64,000 nucleotides of DNA from Candidatus Chloroploca asiatica (GTDB taxonomy: Bacteria; Chloroflexota; Chloroflexia; Chloroflexales; Chloroflexaceae): contig NZ_LYXE01000072.1 in assembly GCF_002532075.1 (NCBI RefSeq), positions 1 through 64,000 of the forward strand, given 5' to 3'. Positions 1 through 9,000 of this stretch are shown here, piece after piece. Both the position numbers and the translations under genes were made by a program. The notes under the pieces are model-generated. The model did no database searches. It was not told where the DNA came from and saw only the letters and a list, made by a program, of their open reading frames with translations. Positions within the stretch are counted from its first letter, which is position 1. Every line of letters starts with the position of its first letter.

Positions 1-77
1 GGCGGGTGCCCTGGCGGGTGCCCTGGCGGGTGCCCTGGCGGGTGCCCTGGCGGGTGCCCTGGCGGGTGCCCTGGCGG
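1..77. repeat. 12-bp tandem repeat, about 6.4 copies, cut by the window edge
   Basis: Six perfect copies of the unit GGCGGGTGCCCT followed by a partial copy (GGCGG). The array begins at base 1, so its true length is unknown. Read in one plus frame it would give a WRVP repeat, but no start, ribosome site or codon bias supports translation. Unit identity is complete, which suggests recent expansion by slippage. Confidence 0.95.
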
Positions 78-411
78 CACTCGTTGTTGCCGGGTGCAGC
101 CGTTTGCGCCGCTAGTTGCATGCACATGCTGCCAAATAGAGCGTATTTTTTATCCGGTTTCGCAAGATGCAATCGCCCTAGCGCCTTCAGCGATCTGCAT
201 TGACGCCTCTGGCGCAAAGTGTCATAATGACCCTGTACATTGCAATACTTTTGCGTCCCGCATCAGTAGTTTGTAACGTACGTTTCCTGGGGTTGTATCA
301 CCCTGAGTACTACATGGCCTTCAGACCTCACAGGTCTTGAAGACCTGTGAGGTCTGAAGGCCGGTTTTGTTGCTTCGACATGGTTTCAGGGTGTTGTAAT
401 AACGATTATAT
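78..411. other. Gene-free region upstream of the PASTA kinase
   Basis: I see no convincing coding sequence here. The stretch holds a 15-base segment (167-181) that recurs at 12361-12375 and in altered form at 17057-17070, and the nested palindrome at 316-362. The bases just before the kinase start are AT-rich, but there is no clear -35/-10 pair. Confidence 0.6.
316..362. repeat. Nested 47-bp perfect palindrome
   Basis: Two 23-base arms (316-338 and 340-362) are exact reverse complements around a single base at 339. Each arm is itself partly palindromic: AGACCT, three bases, AGGTCT. The DNA could therefore form one long hairpin or two short ones. Sequences with a CCTCACAGG...CCTGTGAGG core are familiar to me as dispersed repeats in several bacterial genomes, but I cannot search for this one. 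Confidence 0.9.
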
Positions 412-2223
412 ATGCATACACAAGTCCTTGATGGGCGTTACGAGCTTGAGCAAAAGATCGGTGAAGGAGGAATGGCCCGTATTTATCTGGGCCTTGATCG
501 TCGTCTCAATCGACGCGTGGCGATCAAAATCCCGCATCGCCATTTTCTCAGTGAAAAGGATTTTCTTGAACGCTTTCGCCACGAGGCGCAAGCAGCAGCT
601 ATGCTCGCGCACCCCAATATTGTGGACATCTATGATGTCGGCCAGGATGGTGATGTTCACTATATTGTGATGGAATATGTGGATGGCACGGATCTCAAGA
701 CGATTATTCTGCGCGAAGGACCGCTGCCAGTCGCCAAAGCCATTGATCTCGCCACCCAGATTGCCCGTGGTCTCCAGGCCGCACATCGTGCCGGGATGGT
801 CCATCGCGATATCAAACCCCAGAATGTGATCGTCACCCACGATGGTCAGGCCCACGTCACTGATTTTGGCGTCGCCAAAAGCCATCTCTCGACCGCCCTC
901 ACCGAGACCGGAATCTCGTTTGGGACAGTCGATTACCTGTCACCTGAGCAGGCCCAGGGGCGCCCGGCAACCATCCAGTCTGATATCTATGCGCTTGGCA
1001 TTGTGCTCTACGAGATGGTGACCGGGCGTCTGCCTTTTAGCGGCGATAACGCGGTGGCCGTCGCGATGAAACATGTCTCTGAGCCACCGGTTCCGCCACG
1101 TCGTTTGAATCCGGCGATCCCGCCTGGTCTTGAGGCCCTAATCTTGCGCGCACTGGCGAAGGATCCCGCCCAACGCCCCCGCGACGCCCAGGAATTCATC
1201 AATCTCCTGAGCAACTACAGCCAGTCGGCCCAGCAAGAGACAACGGTGAATCCGTCGCTGGCGCAAACCACGATCGCCACCCCGCCAGTGCGTCCATCCT
1301 CAGGCACCAGTAGTTCTGGGCGTTTCCCGGTACCACCAGCACCGCGCTCGACACCAGCACGTGCCCCACGGCAGGAAGGCCCGGGCTGTGGAGTCTTTCT
1401 TGTTGGTATGCTCGTGCTTGGGATGCTCGTCGGGATGATCTATCTCTTCAGCAGTGGGATGTTTCAGGGTGTCATCGGTAGTCTTTGGGGCACAGGAGGC
1501 AATCGCCCAACGCCAACGGTACCATCAGCTGTCACGCCAACGAGTATGCCGGATGAGCCAACGCCAACAGTATCACTCGACGTGGGCATTCCGAATCTGA
1601 TCGGGCTCAGTGCCGAAGCTGCCGAAACATCGCTGCGTCAATTGCAACTTGAACCAGTTCGCCGTGAGACTTTTGATGCCACCGTCGCTGCCGGGCAGGT
1701 TGTGAGCCAGGAAATCGCCCCAGGCACCCTGGTAATGCCAGGCGAGCGGGTGACGTTTACCGTCAGTCTTGGCCCGCAACTTGTTGAAGTACCCGATGTG
1801 ATCCGCACCCCCGCTTCCAACGCTCGTTCACGTCTCACCGGGGCCGGCCTCGGCGTTGAAGTCGTCGAAACGCCAAGCACCACAATTGACGTGGGCTTTG
1901 TGATTCGCCAGACCCCTGGGCCCGGTCTCCGTATCCCCCAAGGCCAGGTTGTGGTGCTAACGGTGAGCCAGGGCGATGTCGTGCGTTTCCCTAATGTGAT
2001 CGGGTTGCAACGCGACCAAGCCGAGCAGATTCTCGGTGATGCACCGGGCCTTACGCTGATCTACGTCGATGAACAGGGGCGCGATCGGCTCATTGATTAT
2101 GATCGCTTCCGTGACAACGAAGTCGTGAGTGCGCAAATTGCCGATGGGCCACCAGTACGCAATGGCGACTTGCTTCCTCGCGGTAGCCGGGTGATCCTCG
2201 GGGTCAAAGCCCCCGGTGGCTAA
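412..2223 (+). CDS. Membrane Ser/Thr protein kinase with three PASTA domains
   Basis: A PknB/PrkC-type kinase of 603 residues. The kinase domain fills roughly residues 10-270, with glycine loop GEGGMARIY, ATP-binding Lys39 (VAIK), catalytic HRDIKPQN (Asp133), DFG (Asp151) and SPEQ in the activation segment, so it should be active. A Pro/Ser-rich linker leads to one membrane segment at about 326-347. Three PASTA repeats follow at about 391-456, 457-523 and 524-600. In this family PASTA domains sit outside the cell and bind peptidoglycan fragments or lipid II, coupling wall state to cytoplasmic phosphorylation. The gene stands alone, without the FtsI/RodA neighbours seen in Actinobacteria and Firmicutes, and ends at a strong hairpin. 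It is the only intact Ser/Thr kinase in the window and a possible partner for the PP2C/FHA cluster at 33.7-39.4 kb (inference). The ATG start has only a weak ribosome site. Confidence 0.96.
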   Translation: MHTQVLDGRYELEQKIGEGGMARIYLGLDRRLNRRVAIKIPHRHFLSEKDFLERFRHEAQAAAMLAHPNIVDIYDVGQDGDVHYIVMEYVDGTDLKTIILREGPLPVAKAIDLATQIARGLQAAHRAGMVHRDIKPQNVIVTHDGQAHVTDFGVAKSHLSTALTETGISFGTVDYLSPEQAQGRPATIQSDIYALGIVLYEMVTGRLPFSGDNAVAVAMKHVSEPPVPPRRLNPAIPPGLEALILRALAKDPAQRPRDAQEFINLLSNYSQSAQQETTVNPSLAQTTIATPPVRPSSGTSSSGRFPVPPAPRSTPARAPRQEGPGCGVFLVGMLVLGMLVGMIYLFSSGMFQGVIGSLWGTGGNRPTPTVPSAVTPTSMPDEPTPTVSLDVGIPNLIGLSAEAAETSLRQLQLEPVRRETFDATVAAGQVVSQEIAPGTLVMPGERVTFTVSLGPQLVEVPDVIRTPASNARSRLTGAGLGVEVVETPSTTIDVGFVIRQTPGPGLRIPQGQVVVLTVSQGDVVRFPNVIGLQRDQAEQILGDAPGLTLIYVDEQGRDRLIDYDRFRDNEVVSAQIADGPPVRNGDLLPRGSRVILGVKAPGG

Positions 2224-2224
2224 A

Positions 2225-2280
2225 CATTGATACGACAAAGAAACCGCCAGCAAAATTGGCGGTTTCTTCGTCGTATCAAT
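2225..2280. terminator. Bidirectional hairpin terminator
   Basis: A long stem (ATTGATACGAC...GTCGTATCAAT outside, AAGAAACCGCCA...TGGCGGTTTCTT inside) lies between the convergent kinase gene and the 64-residue gene. The AAGAAA/TTTCTT runs serve as weak U-tracts on either strand. Confidence 0.88.
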
Positions 2281-2291
2281 GGGCTCTACGT

Positions 2292-2486
2292 TTAGTCTTG
2301 CTGCGCCTCAACAGCCACCTTCTGCAGTTTTTCAGCCTCTTCGAGCAAGAGGCGGCGCTCAGAAACAGCAAATGTGCCATCAGCCTGCTTGCGCCATTCT
2401 GCATTAACTTCATACGCCCACTGACCAGCCGGTGTGCTGATCCAGCGAGGAGCCTTATAACGTCGTAGTTCCAGGGATGATGACAT
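2292..2486 (-). CDS. Small uncharacterised protein, 64 residues
   Basis: I do not recognise a family. Support for a real gene is the Shine-Dalgarno AAGGAG eight bases before the ATG, its own place between a terminator and a divergent gene, and an ordinary protein composition. It begins MSSSLELRRYKAPRW, has a central stretch with Trp and Tyr, and ends in a charged, probably helical segment (ERRLLLEEAEKLQKVAVEA). There is no signal peptide, membrane segment or cysteine. It is probably cytoplasmic and alpha/beta. No function is assigned. Confidence 0.65.
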   Translation of the reverse strand: MSSSLELRRYKAPRWISTPAGQWAYEVNAEWRKQADGTFAVSERRLLLEEAEKLQKVAVEAQQD

Positions 2487-2631
2487 GAACGGATCTCCTT
2501 ACCAAAGTTTGGTTGATAGTTCTACTTGATTGTAGCTAAAACAGTTACAGTAGGATAGAATCAAATATAGTATACCATTGCTTGATAACAAGGTGTTTGC
2601 AGGAATGTGCTCGCGAGGTAACAAAAGTCTT
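2487..2631. promoter_or_regulatory. Divergent promoter region
   Basis: This AT-rich gap separates the leftward 64-residue gene from the rightward desulfurase-like gene. It carries a TTGATT at 2526-2531 and several TATA-like hexamers near 2550-2575, none at ideal spacing. A promoter is expected here; the exact elements are uncertain. Confidence 0.45.
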
Positions 2632-3873
2632 ATGTACCTTTTTGATCCCCACCACGTACGCCCTTTGTTTCCTGCCCTGTCCGAGCTCGTTGCCGGTCGT
2701 CAGGCGGTCTTCTTTGATGCGCCCGGTGGTACCCAGGTGCCCCAGATGGTGATTGATGCCATCAGTGACTATTTGACCCGGCGCAATGCCAATACCCACG
2801 GGGCGTTTCTGACGAGCCAGCGTACCGATGAGACGCTTGCCGCTGCCCACGCAGCCATGGCCGATCTGCTCGGCTGTGCCCCCCACGAGACGGTCTTTGG
2901 GGCCAATATGACGAGTCTGACGTTTGCCCTGAGTCGCGCCCTCGGGCGTACCTGGGGGCCAGGTGATGAAATCATTGTGACCCGCCTCGACCATGATGCC
3001 AATGTGGCCCCCTGGCGTGCGCTCGAAGAGCGCGGCGTGACCATCCGTGAGGTCGATGTTGATGTCGAAGATTGTACCCTCGATATGGCAAGCTTCGCGG
3101 CCTTGCTCTCGCCGCGCACCAGGCTGGTCGCTGTGGGCTATGCCTCGAATGCCGTCGGAACAATCAATGATGTCGCTACGATCGTACGCCAGGCCCGTCA
3201 GGTCGGGGCACTCACCTTTGTTGATGCTGTGCATTATGCCCCCCACGGCCCCATTGATGTCCAGGCGCTTGACTGCGATTTCCTCGCCTGTAGTGTCTAT
3301 AAATTCTTTGGCCCCCACGTCGGGGTGCTCTATGGCAAAGCCGAACACCTCGAACGCCTGCAGCCCTACAAAGTGCGCCCCGCCGCCAACACCTCGCCCG
3401 AACGCTGGATGACCGGTACCCAGAACCACGAGGGGCTGGCAGGCACCGTGGCTGCCGTTGCTTACCTCGCTAGTCTTGCCCAACCAGACAGCGCCAATCG
3501 ACGCACCGCCATCCAAGAGGCAATGCAGAGCATCCAGGCCTACGAACGCACGCTGAGCGAGCGCCTGGTTAGCGGGTTACTCCAGATTCCCGGGCTCACC
3601 TTTTATGGCCTGCGCGAACCCGAGCGCTTTGCCGCACGCACACCCACCGTCTCTTTCCGGCTAGAAGGCTATACTCCACGTGCCATCACCGAGGCGTTGG
3701 CCGCCCGCGGCATCTTTGCCTGGGACGGCAACTACTATGCACTGAGCCTCAGTGAGCGCCTCGGCGTTGAAGCCCACGGGGGCATGGTGCGCATCGGTCT
3801 GGCCCACTATCACACCGTCGAAGAAGTCGAGTACCTGCTTGCCGAGCTCGAACAGTTAGCGACAACCCACTGA
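2632..3873 (+). CDS. Cysteine-desulfurase-like aminotransferase class V enzyme
   Basis: A PLP-dependent fold-type I protein of about 413 residues that matches the VC1184-type cysteine desulfurase-like group rather than IscS or SufS. Recognisable pieces are FFDAPGGTQVP near the N-terminus, NANTHGAF, TRLDHDANVAPW, the PLP-aspartate stretch FVDAVHYAPHG and the Schiff-base lysine in SVYKFFGPHVG. I do not see the mobile active-site cysteine loop of SufS/IscS, so the substrate is uncertain. I start it at ATG 2632 (MYLFDPHHVR), where family members begin; ATG 2605 or TTG 2578 would add 9 or 18 residues. The stop lies one base before the MFS start at 3875, so the two form an operon. Confidence 0.9.
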   Translation: MYLFDPHHVRPLFPALSELVAGRQAVFFDAPGGTQVPQMVIDAISDYLTRRNANTHGAFLTSQRTDETLAAAHAAMADLLGCAPHETVFGANMTSLTFALSRALGRTWGPGDEIIVTRLDHDANVAPWRALEERGVTIREVDVDVEDCTLDMASFAALLSPRTRLVAVGYASNAVGTINDVATIVRQARQVGALTFVDAVHYAPHGPIDVQALDCDFLACSVYKFFGPHVGVLYGKAEHLERLQPYKVRPAANTSPERWMTGTQNHEGLAGTVAAVAYLASLAQPDSANRRTAIQEAMQSIQAYERTLSERLVSGLLQIPGLTFYGLREPERFAARTPTVSFRLEGYTPRAITEALAARGIFAWDGNYYALSLSERLGVEAHGGMVRIGLAHYHTVEEVEYLLAELEQLATTH

Positions 3874-3874
3874 T

Positions 3875-5053
3875 ATGCAAAAATCACCCCTGCTGGCGAT
3901 CTTTCTGGTCGTCTTTATTGACATGCTCGGCTTTGGCATTATTCTGCCCCTTCTGCCGTTTTATGCCGAACACCTCGGGGCAAGTGAGGTGCAGGTTGGT
4001 TTGCTGCTGGTCACCTATGCCGCCGCGCAGTTTGTTGGCGCACCAATCATCGGGAGCCTGTCGGATCGGTTTGGACGCCGCCGCATTCTTGTCCTGAGCC
4101 AGGTTGGCACCGTCCTGGGCTTTGTGCTGCTTGGCCTGGCAACCTCGCTGCCGATGCTCTTTCTGGCCCGTTTTGTCGGCGGCATCATGGCCAGCAATAT
4201 CACCGTCGCCCAGGCCTACATCAGCGACGTCACCGACGAGAGCAATCGCGCCCGTGGCCTGGCGCTGATCGGGGCGGCATTTGGCCTGGGCTTCATCCTC
4301 GGGCCAGTCTTTGGCGGGATCCTTGCCACCTTTAGCTTTGCGATGCCTGCTTTTGCGGCGGCGGCCGTTGCTTTCGTGTCGCTGCTCGTCACGCTTACCG
4401 TCTTGCCAGAACCACCCCAGCGCCGCCGCAGTGGTCAGGGCGGTCCCATTGCAACCTTCAAGACGATCTTCAGGCTCAGCCAGCGCCCCGTGTTAAAGCC
4501 TCTCTATCTGACCGGGTTCCTGAGTGCGCTGGCCCTCATCTTTTTTCAGAGCTGTTTTGCCCTCTACGGTGAACGTCGCTACAGCTTTGGCCCGCGTGAG
4601 ATCGGCCTCTTGCTTGCCTATGTCGGCGTAATTACCGTCATTTTGCAAGCAGGCTTTACCGGACGCCTCGTCAAACACTTTGGCGAAGAACGCCTCATCA
4701 TCACCGGAACGATCTTGCTCTATGCATCGTTAATGATCACGGCGATCGCCTGGATCTGGCCGATCCTGCTCATCTCATTGATGCTTGTCGCCCTTGGCTC
4801 AGGACTGATTGGGCCAAGCCTGCAGAGCCTCTTGATCCGCACCAGCGAGGCCGACGAACGCGGTCAGGTGCTGGGGGTCTACACCTCACTCGATAGCCTG
4901 GCCCGCATGGTTGCGCCTATCCCCGCCACGTGGATGCTCGGTGCCGTTGCTCCGGGGGCGCCTCTCGTGCTCGGGGGCGTGCTCGCCGCGCTCGCGGGGG
5001 TCGTAGCCTACGGCGTCTACCGTCGGCGGCCCGTCCTCCCCCACGCCATCTGA
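3875..5053 (+). CDS. MFS transporter, TetA-like 12-TM family
   Basis: A 392-residue major facilitator with about 12 hydrophobic helices. The first loop carries motif A as GSLSDRFGRRR (residues 60-70), and the N-terminus has the D-x-x-G-x-G-I-I-x-P signature (IDMLGFGIILPLLPFY) of proton-coupled drug exporters of the TCR/Tet group. The reaction is probably H+-driven efflux of a small molecule across the inner membrane; nothing in the sequence identifies the substrate. It starts one base after the desulfurase-like stop, so the two are probably translated together. It ends before a perfect hairpin. Confidence 0.93.
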   Translation: MQKSPLLAIFLVVFIDMLGFGIILPLLPFYAEHLGASEVQVGLLLVTYAAAQFVGAPIIGSLSDRFGRRRILVLSQVGTVLGFVLLGLATSLPMLFLARFVGGIMASNITVAQAYISDVTDESNRARGLALIGAAFGLGFILGPVFGGILATFSFAMPAFAAAAVAFVSLLVTLTVLPEPPQRRRSGQGGPIATFKTIFRLSQRPVLKPLYLTGFLSALALIFFQSCFALYGERRYSFGPREIGLLLAYVGVITVILQAGFTGRLVKHFGEERLIITGTILLYASLMITAIAWIWPILLISLMLVALGSGLIGPSLQSLLIRTSEADERGQVLGVYTSLDSLARMVAPIPATWMLGAVAPGAPLVLGGVLAALAGVVAYGVYRRRPVLPHAI

Positions 5054-5074
5054 GCCTCAACGCAAACCAAACGA

Positions 5075-5119
5075 TGTGTGCGCACGAGGCCGAGCGACGC
5101 TCGGCCTCGTGCGCACACA
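5075..5119. terminator. Perfect 22-bp hairpin between convergent genes
   Basis: Arms 5075-5096 and 5098-5119 are exact complements around one central base. There is no T-tract. It sits between the MFS gene and the leftward GGDEF gene and probably ends both transcripts; it may be a dispersed palindrome reused as a terminator. Confidence 0.8.
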
Positions 5120-5122
5120 AGC

Positions 5123-6061
5123 TTACCCACTCACGACGCAATTGCGCCCCTGCGCCTTGGCCGCATACAAGGCCTGATCGACACGATCAATCACGTGCTC
5201 AATCGACTCGTCACTCGGCCGATGCTCAGCAACCCCAATGCTCACCGTCACCTTGATCACGCCACGCTCGGTCGCCACCTCAAGCTGGCTGATCTGCTCA
5301 CGTAACCGCTCGGCTGTCGTCGTTGCTGCGTCAAGCCCTGTATTGGGCAACAACACAATGAATTCTTCACCGCCATAACGCCCAATCACATCAGCCGACC
5401 GCATTTGTTCAATCGTAGCCCGCGCCACCTCTTGCAAGACCAGATCACCCGCAGGATGCCCAAAGCGGTCGTTCACCTGTTTGAAGTGATCAATATCAAA
5501 CATCATCAACGCGAGCGGACGGTGATAACGGACTGCGTTATTAAAATTGTGTACCGCCAGCGCAAAAAAATGACTCCGGTTGAGCACCCCCGTCAGCCAG
5601 TCGGTGCGCGCAAGATACTCCTGCCGCACCAGGGCCTCTTTCAATTCGCGATTGGCAACTTCGAGGGCTGAGCGCGCTTGTTCCAGCGCCAGGTGGGTGC
5701 GTACCCGCGCCAACACCTCTTCGGGGTGAAACGGCTTGGTAATATAGTCAACCCCACCCACCTGAAACGCTTTGAGCTTATCATCCGTATCGCCAAGGGC
5801 ACTCAGGAAAATAATCGGAATGCTGCGCGTCGCCTCGTCAGCTTTAAGTTGCTCGCATACGCTGTAACCATCAAGATCAGGCATACGAATATCAAGCAAA
5901 ATAAGATCAGGTGCTGAGGCACGTACCGCTGCCAGCGCTGCCGTGCCCTTGGTCACTGGGCGAACTTCATACTGATGGTCAGCCAGGAGTTGCGCAAGCA
6001 AGCGCAAGTTCGCGGGTGTATCATCAACGATCAAGATCGTTGGTAACTTTGGTGTTGTCAT
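5123..6061 (-). CDS. Response regulator with GGDEF domain (diguanylate cyclase)
   Basis: A PleD/WspR-like 312-residue protein. The receiver spans residues 1-125 with the acidic pair VDD, phospho-acceptor Asp57 (LILLDIRMPDLDGY) and Lys109 (ITKPF). A short coiled segment leads to a GGDEF domain (about 150-310) with intact active site GGEEF at 230-234. RSAD at 221-224, five residues upstream, is the RxxD inhibitory I-site. It should therefore make c-di-GMP from GTP when phosphorylated and be product-inhibited. Its ATG overlaps the stop of the upstream hybrid kinase by four bases, so that kinase is the likely phosphate donor. The HD-GYP protein at 41622 could oppose it. Confidence 0.96.
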   Translation of the reverse strand: MTTPKLPTILIVDDTPANLRLLAQLLADHQYEVRPVTKGTAALAAVRASAPDLILLDIRMPDLDGYSVCEQLKADEATRSIPIIFLSALGDTDDKLKAFQVGGVDYITKPFHPEEVLARVRTHLALEQARSALEVANRELKEALVRQEYLARTDWLTGVLNRSHFFALAVHNFNNAVRYHRPLALMMFDIDHFKQVNDRFGHPAGDLVLQEVARATIEQMRSADVIGRYGGEEFIVLLPNTGLDAATTTAERLREQISQLEVATERGVIKVTVSIGVAEHRPSDESIEHVIDRVDQALYAAKAQGRNCVVSG

Positions 6062-9000
6062 AGTGATTCTGACCCTGGCATCTCAAGCCAGGCAAGCAAG
6101 GTTTCATACGCAAAGTCATCGATCCAGGTTGCCATCTGCGTAGCTAAATCAGGATAGTTCACCTTTATCTGATCGATCAGCGCATGCATCTGGGCAACAT
6201 TGGCTTCAACGGCTGCCTGACGCAATTGGTCACGCCAGATCGGATCAAGGCTATACATTGCTCGATCTCCCGCAGACGGATGGGTGCCGTTAGTTGGCTG
6301 GGTTTCATAACAAAAGTGGGCACCCAGATACTGTTCGATCATCGACACAATTTCGTGCTCACGAAATGGTTTGGCAATGAAAGCATCGCAACCAGAAGCG
6401 AGAATGTGCGACTGAGCCTCGCCAAAGACACTCGCCGAAAGGGCAATAATCACCGGACGCAAGAGCGTCGGATCATCCTCGCAAGCCCGGAGGATATGCT
6501 GGGTTGCATCAATGCCATCCATCACCGGCATCCGTAGATCCATCCAGACGACGTGAGGCTGCCAGGCACGCCACCGCTCGACTGCTTCAGCGCCATTTGG
6601 CACACTCTCGGCTTCAAAGCCAAGTTGCTGCAATAGCGCCACTAGCAAGCGTGCATTTTCAGGACGATCATCGGCGATCAGCATACGGTAGTGGGGTTGA
6701 TCGGGCTCAAGCCCAGTTGCGCGCGCGTGGCTCGGCAGAGGCACAACCGACTCAGTTGCGGAACTTTCCACCTGCAACGGCAGTGTCAGGGTAAAGACCG
6801 AGCCTTCACCCAGAATTCCGCTACTTGCCGCAATCAAATCTCCGCCCAGCAACTGCGCAAACTCATGACTGATCGTCAAGCCAAGCCCAGTGCCTTCGCG
6901 CATTTTGTTGGATGTCGATGACTGAATGAACGGGTTGAAGATCGACTCCAGATCATCAGGCTCAATGCCAGTCCCTGTATCCTGCACCTCGAAGATGAGT
7001 TGCGGAACCGGTAAGATCGCGGTGCGTACCCGCAGGCTCACCTGACCAACGGTGGTGAATTTGATCGCATTGCCCAGCAGGTTGATCAAGATTTGCCGCA
7101 ATTTGGCCTCGTCGGTGATCACCAGCGTTGGAACAGTCGGTGCCGCCTCGATGTTCAGGGCCAACCCTTTGCTCTCGGCACGCAGCCGAAAGAGGATCCG
7201 CAGGTCGTCAAGCAGCCGCTTGACGACAACCGGGCCAGCCAGCAACGAGTGGCGACCAGCCTCGATCTTCGCCATATCGAGCACGTCGTTGATGATATGC
7301 AACAGATGCTCACCACTACGGTTAATCGTATCAAGATTCTCGTGCTGCGCCGGGGTCAGGTTGGGATCACGCGTCATTAATTGCGAAAACCCGAGAATCG
7401 CATTGAGCGGCGTGCGCAATTCGTGGCTCATATTGGCAAGAAAGACGCTCTTGGCATGATTGGCTGCTTCGGCCTGCTGCTTGGCAACCAGCAATGCCTC
7501 TTCAACGCGCTTGCGTTCGGTGATATCCTGGCCCTGCGCAATCGTCGCCAGCGGCGTCACCCCGTCCGCCTCAAACAGCGTCGCCGAGTTCCAGAGCACC
7601 GTCCGCAGCGACCCATCACGATGCTGGATCTTGATCTCCACGGTTTCCCAACGCTCACCGGTCAGCGTTTTGCGAATGAGCATCATTGATGGTTCGGCAA
7701 GGTCTAGCGGAAAGAGCAACGACAGGAATTGCCCTTTGATCTCGGTTTCACGCCAACCAGTCAGGTCTTCAAAGGCGCGATTGAAGCGCGTCACGCGAAA
7801 CTGTGGATCCCAGACGATGATCGGCGCATTGGCATAGTTGATCAGGTTCTCGAGATAGGCGTTAGTCTCACGTACCGCCATTTCACTCCGTTTACGCTCA
7901 GTGACATCACGCGTTACGCCCAGAATTTCGACCTCACCCTGTTGGTTTCGTACGTAGGTTGTCACGACCTCAGTATGGATGATATGGCCGTCTTTGTGCG
8001 GTTGATCAATCTCGTTGATCCGTGCGATCGTTCCTTCAGGCAAGGCCAGAAATGCATCCAGGTGCTGGCGCAGTTCCTCCTCCACCAGACGTCGCGACTC
8101 CTCGGTCAGGGCTGCCGTCACCGGCTCGACCATGATCTCTTCGGGGGTGTAGCCACGTAGCTTCTGCACCGACGGACTCACGTAGTTAAAACGACCACTC
8201 AATGGATCCATCAGCCAGATCACATCCTGGGTATTTTCTGAGATCAGCCGATAGCGTGCCTCGCTCTGTTGGAGTGCCTGCTCGATCCGTTTGCGCTCGC
8301 TGATATCATACGCCACCGTGATCATATGGGGAACACCTTGCAACGAGATGACCTTGACCGAAATCACTGCCGTAAATTCAGTTCCATCTTTACGCAAGAG
8401 TTCTACCTCAACATTTTGACAAAACCCTTGCGTCTGGATCAGATCGAGAATCTGATTGCGATCTTGTGGGTTCTTCCAGATTTTGATCGTACCCGCATTC
8501 TTGCCAATCACATCCTCTGGGGTAAAACCAGTGAGGCCAGTAAAACCTTCATTGATTTTGACAACATACCCGCCTTCTACATAGGTAATGATTACGGCCT
8601 CAAAGCGCGCATTAAAAATGGCCTCCAGGTTTTCACGTGCTTCACGGTTTTCATTATGCAACTGCTGATTGACCAGTAGAATGAAGCCGAAAGTCCAGAG
8701 GGTGGTGGTGCCAAGCGCGAGCAGATAGGTCACAGTTTCCATCGGCGAAAGCTCAAGCCTCGCCGCATCCATGCTGTACACCAACGGCTCAAAGCCACGT
8801 AAGCCAAAGAAGATGCCATTGGCCAGAAAAATAAACGCCAGAAAAGAGGACGCGCTCGGTAGGACCGTACCTCTGTTGCGCCACAACGTCCAGGCGATCA
8901 AACCTGAGAAGAGCACCACGCTGAACGAGAAGAGGATGCGGCGGGCAACCAGGCTATCAAGACCATAGATCAGGGCGACAAGGGCCAGCAGAAAGCTCGC

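Noticed and set aside
1-77. CRISPR array or coding repeat
   Set aside because: The units abut directly with no spacers, and the short open frame (WRVP repeat) lacks a start context and homology.
3875-5053. Calling the MFS exporter a tetracycline-resistance gene
   Set aside because: The fold and motif A show only the wider TetA-like group; no sequence feature fixes the substrate.
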